The notes beneath the pieces were generated by a model. That model was not told the origin of the DNA, searched no databases, and saw nothing but the letters and a program-made list of their open reading frames with translations. The position numbers and the translations under genes were made by a program. A stretch of 12,619 nt of DNA from Bacteroidota bacterium (GTDB lineage Bacteria > Spirochaetota > Spirochaetia > JABMQR01). Location of the stretch: the NCBI GenBank assembly GCA_013202335.1, contig JABMQR010000236.1, forward strand, positions 1-12,619, given 5' to 3'. The number at the start of each line of letters is the position of its first letter. Positions within the stretch are counted from its first letter, which is position 1. Below, piece by piece: positions 7,799 to 12,619 of the stretch.

Positions 7799-7826
7799 TG
7801 GTTATAACATTATGAACGCATAACCA
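7799..7826. promoter_or_regulatory. Inverted repeat TGGTTAT-N14-ATAACCA at the start of the SDR transcript
   Basis: Seven-base arms in perfect inversion, beginning at the predicted start of transcription of the promoter at 7764-7792; the left arm also belongs to a small GTTATAAC palindrome. Position directly downstream of the -10 box suits a repressor operator; it could also fold as an RNA hairpin just ahead of the AAAGGGAG ribosome site. Confidence 0.45.
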
Positions 7827-7843
7827 AAGGGAGCATGTTTGGT

Positions 7844-8620
7844 ATGTTTGATTTAGCAGGGAAAACAGCTTGTATTGTCGGTGGTGCCGGATATCTGGGT
7901 AGTGCTATTTGTAAAGGACTCCTGTCTCAGCAGGCGCATGTTATTATATGTGATCTGAATAAAGAGAGGCTTGAAGCACTTGAAAAATCTCTGGTTCAGG
8001 ATTATTCGAAGGACAGGATAGAAATATATTCACTTGATATCTCAGATCCTGAACTGATTAAAGATTTTTTCAAACAGGTTTCAGAGCAAGGTAAAAAAAT
8101 TGACATTATTATTAATGCAACTTTTGCAGCCATAGGGAAACCTTTCCCGGAGATAACAGAAGTTGAGTTCAATAGAGTAAATGAGATCAATATAACTGCA
8201 ACATTTTCATTTCTTAAACATGCTCTTCCTCATATGTCCGATGGCGGATCTGTTATCCTGTTTTCATCAATGTATGGAATTATTCCGCCCAATTACCATG
8301 ATTATCCGGAAGGATTAACCCCAAACCCCATTGAATACGGTGCAGGAAAAGCAGCAATTAATCAGTTAACAAAATATTTTGCTGCATTTTGCGGTAAAAG
8401 AGGTATCAGAGTTAATGCAATTGCTCCGGGAGCGTTTCCCTGGAATGCTTCTCACTCAGAGAATCCAGAATTTATCGATAATCTCAGCCGGAAAAGCATG
8501 CTGGGTCGAATAGGGCAGCAGCAGGAGATTATCGGGCCAGTGGTTTTTCTGGCTTCTGATGAAGCATCATATATAACAGGACAAATTATATCAGTTGATG
8601 GCGGGGTAACTGCCTGGTAG
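7844..8620 (+). CDS. Short-chain dehydrogenase/reductase 1 (SDR family)
   Basis: A 258-residue NAD(P)-dependent oxidoreductase acting on a hydroxyl/keto group. The nucleotide motif is VGGAGYLG (12-19), written in the TGxxGxxG style of extended SDRs rather than classical TGxxxGxG, with Val for Thr. D37 in CDLN suggests preference for NAD(H). NATF replaces NNAG at 91-94; the catalytic set is S142, Y165 and K169 (YGAGK). Between S142 and Y165 there are 22 residues rather than about 12, an insertion containing NYHDYPEG that is shared in position with SDR2. The C-terminal ITGQIISVDGGVTAW is classical. Best resemblance is to SDRs found with acidic-sugar and surface-glycan genes. The start at 7844 (MFDLAG) is preferred because AGGGAG lies 10 bases upstream; an ATG at 7835 sits only 1 base from it and adds three residues. 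Confidence 0.88.
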   Translation: MFDLAGKTACIVGGAGYLGSAICKGLLSQQAHVIICDLNKERLEALEKSLVQDYSKDRIEIYSLDISDPELIKDFFKQVSEQGKKIDIIINATFAAIGKPFPEITEVEFNRVNEINITATFSFLKHALPHMSDGGSVILFSSMYGIIPPNYHDYPEGLTPNPIEYGAGKAAINQLTKYFAAFCGKRGIRVNAIAPGAFPWNASHSENPEFIDNLSRKSMLGRIGQQQEIIGPVVFLASDEASYITGQIISVDGGVTAW

Positions 8621-8670
8621 GAAGACTTGTATAAAGCACTCGATTAAATAAAAATCATAAGGATGGATAG

Positions 8671-9645
8671 ATGAACGAAAAATCAAAACCGCTTGTTGAT
8701 AAGGAAAATATTAAACTTGCAATGCTGGGAATTACTCCGGGAAATGGTCACCCATACTCCTGGAGTGCCATGTTTAATGGGTATGATAAAAAACTTATGA
8801 CTGAAGAGTGTCCATATGCCGGAATTCCACAGTATTTAAATAAAGAGTCTGAAGAGAGTCTGAGAATTCCAAATACTCAGGTAACACATATCTGCTGCAC
8901 AGGTGAAGGAGAGTTTTCTGCAGAACATGTTGCACGCTGCTCTTTTATTCCGAATGTAGTTGAAAAACCTGAAGATGTGATTGGAAAGGTTGATGCAGTT
9001 ATAATTGCAACAGATATTGGTTCTGAACATGTTGAGCGCGCAAGACCTTTTGTCGAAGCCGGAATCCCGGTATTTGTAGACAAACCCATGGTAAATTCTG
9101 TTGAAGACTTAAAAGTATTCAATTCCTGGGCAGCTGAAGGCCACCCCATTCTCAGCTCAAGTTCCATGAGGTATGTGAAAGAGTTTATTCCCTATCATCT
9201 ATCAACGGCCAATTTAGGGGAGCTGCGTTTTGCTTCAATTACCACAGCGAAAATGTGGGAAACTTATGGTATTCATGCACTTGAAGCAATATATCCCATT
9301 ACTGGTCCCGGATATATCAGTGCGCGAAATACTGGAACTATAGACCGAAACATTGTTCATTTTAAACATAAAGACGGAATTGATGTGGTGGTAACAGCCA
9401 GTAAAGATATGTACGGCGGGTTTGGCTATCTAACCCTTTGCGGAACTCAGGGCTCAGATCAGCTTGCTATTAAAGATACTTTTTATGCATTTAAGAGCCA
9501 GCTTGAAGCTTTTATCTCGTATCTGCGAACAGGGGTCAGACCTTTTCCCTATAATGAGACAGAGGAGTTAATGCGGATGGTAATAGCTGGTACGCTGAGC
9601 CGGGAACAGAATGGGAAAGAAATTTTTCTGGCTGAATTGTTGTAG
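8671..9645 (+). CDS. Gfo/Idh/MocA-family oxidoreductase
   Basis: A 324-residue NAD(P)-dependent dehydrogenase of the sugar-oxidising Gfo/Idh/MocA family, at the short end of the family range. The first strand IKLAMLGITPGNGHPYSWSA (14-33) has an unusual loop in place of the plain GxGxxG. VDAVIIATDIGSEHVERARPFVEAGIPVFVDKP (107-139) is the Rossmann core, with D137-K138-P139 standing for the usual EKP and K138 the catalytic lysine. GIHALEA (200-206) supplies the histidine typical of the substrate pocket (H202). The second half is the usual alpha/beta barrel-like domain. Family members oxidise or reduce sugar hydroxyls (inositol, glucose, N-acetylamino sugars, sialic acid derivatives); the exact substrate is not readable. 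It sits between two SDR genes, 50 and 30 bp from them, and clearly forms one transcript with them. Confidence 0.9.
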   Translation: MNEKSKPLVDKENIKLAMLGITPGNGHPYSWSAMFNGYDKKLMTEECPYAGIPQYLNKESEESLRIPNTQVTHICCTGEGEFSAEHVARCSFIPNVVEKPEDVIGKVDAVIIATDIGSEHVERARPFVEAGIPVFVDKPMVNSVEDLKVFNSWAAEGHPILSSSSMRYVKEFIPYHLSTANLGELRFASITTAKMWETYGIHALEAIYPITGPGYISARNTGTIDRNIVHFKHKDGIDVVVTASKDMYGGFGYLTLCGTQGSDQLAIKDTFYAFKSQLEAFISYLRTGVRPFPYNETEELMRMVIAGTLSREQNGKEIFLAELL

Positions 9646-9675
9646 GCCTACAAATATAGTAACTGAGGTATAGAA

Positions 9676-10464
9676 ATGAATGAATTGTTAAATATGTTTT
9701 CTTTAAAAGGAAAAGTTGCTTTACTCACCGGAGGGGCCGGTGGATATGGGGTACATTGTGTTCGGGCTCTTGCAGAAGCTGGTGCAAAAACCTTTATAGC
9801 TTCAAGAAACCTGAGTGCACTGCAGAAAGTCGCAGATTCATATACCAGTCGAGGGTTTGATGTAACTGCGCTGCAGTTTGATCAGGGTGATGAAGATTCA
9901 ATCATTGCACTCAGGGATGAAGTGGTAAAACAGGCGGGGAGAATTGATATTCTGGTCAACAATGCCGTTGCACGGGTTATGAAAAATGGTTGGGAAGGTA
10001 CTGCTGAATCTTTTGATGAGAGTATGCATATAAATGCAACCGGGCTGTTTGTTATAACGAGGGCAGTCGGAGAAGTTATGATCAGGCAAAATTCAGGATC
10101 AATTATTAATATAGGTTCAATGATGGGAATGGTTGGTGTTGAACATCATAATTACGATGGAACCGATATGCATGGCTGGGCTCCGGATTATTTTTTCCAT
10201 AAGGGCGGAATGATTAATTTTACCCGATTTTGCGCCAGCTATTTTGGATATCATGATATCAGGGTTAACTGCATTTCACCGGGCGGCCTGCGTTCGGAAG
10301 CCCATCCTGAGGCCTTTGTAAAAAACTATAGTGAGAGAACTCAGCTTGGGCGGTTGGGAGAAGCCGGCGACCTGATTGGCAGCATTGTTTTTTATGCTTC
10401 TGAGGCATCAAGGTATATTACCGGAACCAATCTTCCTGTCGATGGCGGTTATACGGCAAAATAG
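9676..10464 (+). CDS. Short-chain dehydrogenase/reductase 2 (SDR family)
   Basis: A 262-residue classical SDR. The cofactor motif is TGGAGGYG (18-25); residue 43 is Ser-Arg (SRN), which favours NADP(H). NNA is at 95-97, the catalytic residues are S148, Y172 and K176 (YFFHK), and the C-terminal ITGTNLPVDGGYTAK is typical. As in SDR1 the stretch between the catalytic Ser and Tyr is long (23 residues, with HHNYDGTDMHGW), so the two share an active-site insertion and are likely sister enzymes working on related substrates, possibly an oxidation and a matching reduction with the Gfo/Idh enzyme between. It starts at ATG 9676 after a GAGG site and is the last gene of the operon. No convincing terminator follows. 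Confidence 0.9.
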   Translation: MNELLNMFSLKGKVALLTGGAGGYGVHCVRALAEAGAKTFIASRNLSALQKVADSYTSRGFDVTALQFDQGDEDSIIALRDEVVKQAGRIDILVNNAVARVMKNGWEGTAESFDESMHINATGLFVITRAVGEVMIRQNSGSIINIGSMMGMVGVEHHNYDGTDMHGWAPDYFFHKGGMINFTRFCASYFGYHDIRVNCISPGGLRSEAHPEAFVKNYSERTQLGRLGEAGDLIGSIVFYASEASRYITGTNLPVDGGYTAK

Positions 10465-10526
10465 GAGAGTGGAAAACAGAAATATATTTGAAATTACAGT
10501 ATACGGATTAAGTTATTTTCAAGCTG

Positions 10527-10766
10527 TTACTGTAGGGTTTTCGCATCTTCCAGAAGGTCGTGTCCAAAGGTTGCATAAATCTCTTTTTGCTGTTTGGTCG
10601 GTGCCTTGAGTAGTTTGAAACCTTCAGGAGTACATCTTGAATTACCCATTTCAGAAAAACCAGATGCGGGACAGACCATAATAAAAAGAGTTGATGGGAG
10701 ACGAAGTGTCTGCAGCAGATGTAAAACCTCAAATTTGCGGGGGAAAAGACTGAAGATGCGTGATAA
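10527..10766 (-). pseudogene. Orphan coding-like stretch, possible gene remnant
   Basis: A minus-strand frame is open for 79 codons and its last 50, from an ATG at 10679, read like protein: a start MVCPASGFSEMGN, then CTPEGFKLLKAPTKQQKEIYATFGHDLL with a normal charged C-terminus before the TAA at 10527. There is no Shine-Dalgarno sequence before that ATG and the frame is closed by a TGA at 10767-10769. I do not recognise the family. It may be the C-terminal end of a decayed gene, or a chance frame. Otherwise the 10465-10796 interval between SDR2 and the PIN toxin holds no clear gene. Confidence 0.35.
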
Positions 10767-10796
10767 TCAATATGGGAGGGGGATTGTATAAAATTG

Positions 10797-11225
10797 TTAT
10801 ACTTTATCCATCCATGGATTAAGCAGGACCGCTGAACTCTGTTCCATATCCAAAACATTTCTTGTTACTACTGTACAATTATACACAATCCCTGAAGCAG
10901 CAATAAGACCATCAATAGAGGGCATTGGTTTTCCGGCAAGTTCTGCAATCCCCTGAATTTCTCCCCATCTGGCTGCAATTTTTATATCAATTGGAATTAT
11001 TCTTCCATTAAAACGTTTTTTCAGATCCCCTTTCACCCATAATTTCAAATGGTTCTTTCTACTTCCATCAGGTGCTTTCTCTATACCTTTTTCTATTTCC
11101 CCAAATGTCAATACACTAAGATACAGATCCTCTTCATTCTGGTTTTGTATCCATGAAATAACATTTTCATCCGGCCGAGGTTTAATTATTTCTGATATCA
11201 CACATGTGTCCAGAAGATATTTCAT
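10797..11225 (-). CDS. vapC: PIN-domain ribonuclease toxin (VapC type)
   Basis: A 142-residue PIN-domain endoribonuclease, the toxin of a type II pair. The acidic catalytic positions are D6 in LLDTCVISE, E43 in LTFGEIEKGIE, D105 in PSIDGLIAAS and D126 in VTRNVLDME, in the FitB-like order. VapC toxins cut specific RNAs (tRNA or rRNA) unless held by their antitoxin. Its ATG overlaps the antitoxin stop by 4 bases (ATGA), so the two are translationally coupled. It ends close to the remnant at 10527-10766. The pair lies between the sugar operon and the binding-protein gene, on the opposite strand, as expected for a mobile stability module. Confidence 0.92.
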   Translation of the reverse strand: MKYLLDTCVISEIIKPRPDENVISWIQNQNEEDLYLSVLTFGEIEKGIEKAPDGSRKNHLKLWVKGDLKKRFNGRIIPIDIKIAARWGEIQGIAELAGKPMPSIDGLIAASGIVYNCTVVTRNVLDMEQSSAVLLNPWMDKV

Positions 11226-11476
11226 AATTCAATTTCTCTGGGAACATCTTTGTTTCTTGAAATATCCAACTCTGTTCCCATGAGAGGGGAATTTCGTAAA
11301 AATGTAACTAAATTTGTTTCGGGCTTTGTAATTTTTCTGTAATCTTCGAATGAAACAATTACCACTGCATTATTTCCATGCCGGGTTACGAACTGAGGTT
11401 CATGATGTAATGCCTTTTCAACCAGCATACTGAATTTACTTTTTGCATCCTGCAGTTGCCAGGTATTAGTTTTCAT
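11222..11476 (-). CDS. Phd/YefM-family antitoxin
   Basis: An 84-residue antitoxin partnered with the PIN toxin. The start MKTNTWQLQDAKSKFSMLVEKAL is the Phd/YefM fold, followed by EPQFVTRHGNNAVVIVSFEDYRKI (26-49), the conserved second half; the tail (LMGTELDISRNKDVPREIEL) is the disordered toxin-wrapping part. The start at 11476 is chosen over the upstream in-frame TTG at 11521 because the -10 box and operator lie in between and AGGTGG sits just upstream. The N-terminal domain should bind the palindromes at 11491-11521 and repress the pair. Phd-type antitoxins paired with PIN toxins are common. Confidence 0.9.
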   Translation of the reverse strand: MKTNTWQLQDAKSKFSMLVEKALHHEPQFVTRHGNNAVVIVSFEDYRKITKPETNLVTFLRNSPLMGTELDISRNKDVPREIEL

Positions 11477-11490
11477 ATTACCACCACCTT

Positions 11491-11521
11491 TTGTACAGAC
11501 TAGTCTGACTAGATAGTACAA
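11491..11521. promoter_or_regulatory. Nested palindromic operator of the toxin-antitoxin pair
   Basis: Three overlapping dyads are seen: outer arms TTGTAC (11491-11496) and GTACAA (11516-11521); the perfect palindrome CAGACTAGTCTG (11496-11507); and CTAGTC-T-GACTAG (11500-11512). They cover the -10 box and transcription start of the pair, as expected for Phd-type autorepression with several cooperating sites. Confidence 0.65.
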
Positions 11522-11541
11522 TTTTTATTACTTGTTGTCAA
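11513..11541 (-). promoter_or_regulatory. Sigma-70-type promoter of the antitoxin-toxin operon
   Basis: Read on the minus strand: TTGACA (11541-11536), 17 bases, TACTAT (11518-11513). The -35 box is perfect and the spacing ideal. The leader to the ATG at 11476 is about 30 bases. Confidence 0.75.
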
Positions 11542-11594
11542 GAATTGCCTCATACTAATAAATACCCCAGCAAAATAATTTTAAATTTTTATTT

Positions 11595-11620
11595 GTATAC
11601 CAACCTATCCTATGGTATAC
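11595..11620. repeat. Inverted repeat GTATACCA-N10-TGGTATAC
   Basis: Two 8-base arms in perfect inversion, each containing the palindrome GTATAC, about 110 bp upstream of the -35 box of the binding-protein gene. It may be a binding site for a regulator of that gene. Its core resembles AGTATACT in the palindrome at 5592-5612, so the same GntR protein is a possible binder; the match is short and could be chance. Confidence 0.4.
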
Positions 11621-11730
11621 TAACTTATTAAAATATTCTTTCAAAGAAGGGTTTTGTTTGATAAGTGCTTCTGTTGTAACAAAAAAGCTGGATTTCTCCC
11701 CGCTGAACAAGTTAAGTGTGCACAATTTGA

Positions 11731-11759
11731 TTGACATTTGCCTTGTGGCATAATACAAT
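11731..11759 (+). promoter_or_regulatory. Strong sigma-70-type promoter of the binding-protein gene
   Basis: TTGACA (11731-11736), 17 bases, TACAAT (11754-11759). Perfect -35 box, near-perfect -10 box and ideal spacing. It gives a leader of about 75 bases that contains the hairpin at 11801-11817. Confidence 0.75.
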
Positions 11760-11800
11760 CTTTGGTTATAACCTTATTACAATATATTTATGGTTTTTAC

Positions 11801-11827
11801 GCTGTTTGTCAAACAGCTTGATTTTTT
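11801..11827 (+). terminator. Terminator-like hairpin in the leader of the binding-protein gene
   Basis: GCTGTTT-GTC-AAACAGC forms a 7-bp stem with a 3-base loop (11801-11817), followed by TTGATTTTTT (11818-11827) and then immediately the AGGAGG ribosome site (11828-11833). It has the form of an intrinsic terminator but lies between promoter and gene, so it could be a partial attenuator or an RNA-stabilising element. Confidence 0.5.
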
Positions 11828-11840
11828 AGGAGGTGTGATT

Positions 11841-12619
11841 ATGAAAAAAATTACAAAACTGGTAATGGTTCTTGGAATAATGCTTTTAGTATTACTTCCA
11901 GTTTTTGCTGGTGGAGTTGAAGAAGCTGAAGCAGCAACTGATATGGTTGTTGAAGAGGGCGGACCTACCAACAGCAATCCATTATCAGATGTACGTGTTC
12001 GTAAAGCAATTGCTTATGCGATTGACATGGATACTATTGCAGATACCTTACTTGAAGGTATGGCTATAGTTGCCGACAGCCAGATTCCTAACGGCTCATG
12101 GAAAGCTCCCGGATTAGAACCTTACAGCTATGATCCAGAAAGAGCCAGCGCTTTACTGAAGGCTGCTAACTGGGACGAAAGCATTGTATTAGACCTTGTT
12201 TACTACTATGCTGACCAATTGACTGCAGACCTCATGACAGCAGTTCAGGCTTACCTTGCAGATGTTGGCGTTAAAATGACCTTCCGTAAACTTGAAGGTG
12301 ATGTTGCAGGTCAGTTGAACGGACTTCCTGTAGATCCGGCTGATGGACCTTCAACTATTGTTTGGGACCTTGGTTATGGTGCCCGTGCTGCATTAGCACT
12401 TCAGGAGTACTACAATGGTTACAAACCAGGAATTACTGCAAACACTCCTCAGGATCCAAAACTTGATGAGCTAATTGCCGCAATAAGCAGTACCTCAGAT
12501 GTTGATAAGCAGAAAGAAGCTTTCTTTGCAATTGAAAGATATGACTCTGAAATGCTCTACTCTCTGCCCCTCTACTACCAGCAGCTGTTTATTTTTGAAA
12601 GCACAAGAGTTAACCGAAA
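11841..12619 (+). CDS. Family 5 solute-binding protein lacking its N-terminal lobe (runs off window)
   Basis: Secreted substrate-binding component of a peptide/oligosaccharide ABC transporter (DppA/OppA, SBP family 5), open to the window end for 259 codons. Residues 1-23 are a signal peptide ending VFA, followed by GGVEEAEAA, the spirochaetal style without a lipobox cysteine. Then, after only about 20 residues, comes SDVRVRKAIAYAIDMDTI (49-66), a motif normally near residue 290-310, followed by IPNGSW, YSYDPERASALLKAA (95-109), the VGVKMTFRKLE region (142-152) and SLPLYYQQ (241-248) in the usual order. About 250 residues of the first lobe, which forms half of the ligand cleft, are missing, with the reading frame kept and a strong promoter and perfect SD retained. 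A partial lobe is unlikely to bind ligand as usual proteins do. It may be an internal deletion, a decaying copy or an assembly collapse. Confidence 0.85.
   Translation, partial: MKKITKLVMVLGIMLLVLLPVFAGGVEEAEAATDMVVEEGGPTNSNPLSDVRVRKAIAYAIDMDTIADTLLEGMAIVADSQIPNGSWKAPGLEPYSYDPERASALLKAANWDESIVLDLVYYYADQLTADLMTAVQAYLADVGVKMTFRKLEGDVAGQLNGLPVDPADGPSTIVWDLGYGARAALALQEYYNGYKPGITANTPQDPKLDELIAAISSTSDVDKQKEAFFAIERYDSEMLYSLPLYYQQLFIFESTRVNR

Noticed and set aside
10495..10534. TACAGTA/TACTGTA inverted repeat as a terminator after SDR2
   Set aside because: The arms are 7 bases with a 26-base loop, AT-rich and without a T run directly after; too weak to call.
10508..10858. 116-codon minus frame between SDR2 and the PIN toxin
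   Set aside because: It overlaps the end of the toxin gene, its protein is full of scattered Trp, Cys and His without family signs, and the neighbouring frame at 10527-10766 reads better.
11555..11758. 67-codon frame on the minus strand
   Set aside because: It starts at a TTG inside the -10 box of the binding-protein promoter, has no good ribosome site, and spans the dyad at 11595-11620; it is treated as noncoding regulatory DNA.
1..12619. CRISPR array, tRNA, rRNA, insertion sequence or attachment site
   Set aside because: No regularly spaced repeats, tRNA-like cloverleaf, transposase motifs with terminal repeats or integrase were seen on reading both strands.

Overview
The window looks like a chromosomal accessory or metabolic region of a free-living or gut anaerobe, most likely a spirochaete of the Spirochaeta/Treponema type. 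This is inferred from the secreted solute-binding protein at the right end, whose signal peptide ends in the FAGG-VEE style common in spirochaetal binding proteins, and from a YesM-type histidine kinase, a HutC-type GntR regulator and strong AGGAGG ribosome sites. I cannot confirm the taxon from sequence alone. Base composition is moderately AT-rich by eye.

Left, minus strand (5414 down to about 91): nagA (N-acetylglucosamine-6-phosphate deacetylase), then a leaderless SGNH/GDSL esterase, then a 1006-residue sensor histidine kinase carrying two tandem membrane-anchored sensor modules, then the start of its YesN-type response regulator. The regulator is cut off before its phospho-acceptor aspartate. 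The C-terminal tail of an unidentified plus-strand gene enters from the left edge and overlaps the regulator's last codons.

Centre, plus strand (5662 to 10464): an ABM-domain (YgiN-like) small protein, a GntR/HutC regulator, an unrecognised cysteine-rich protein, a YhcH/NanQ-family (DUF386) protein, and after a 130-bp gap with its own good promoter and a palindrome, SDR oxidoreductase 1, a Gfo/Idh/MocA dehydrogenase and SDR oxidoreductase 2. The nagA and ABM genes diverge from a shared AT-rich region with two palindromes, probable operators for the GntR protein.

Taken together, nagA, the intracellular esterase, the YhcH-type protein and three NAD(P)-dependent sugar-type oxidoreductases suggest uptake and breakdown of an acetylated amino or acidic sugar, with the acyl groups removed by NagA and the esterase and the sugar rearranged by oxidation/reduction. 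No NanA-type lyase, NanE, NanK, NagB or kinase is present here, so the route is not one I can name. The pathway is inference.

Right: a Phd/YefM antitoxin and PIN toxin pair on the minus strand with its own promoter and nested palindromic operator, beside a short orphan coding-like stretch (10527-10766, minus). The window ends in a well-expressed-looking gene (promoter, hairpin, perfect Shine-Dalgarno) for a family 5 (peptide/oligosaccharide) solute-binding protein that goes straight from signal peptide to the C-terminal lobe, lacking about 250 residues of the N-terminal lobe. The gene runs off the window.
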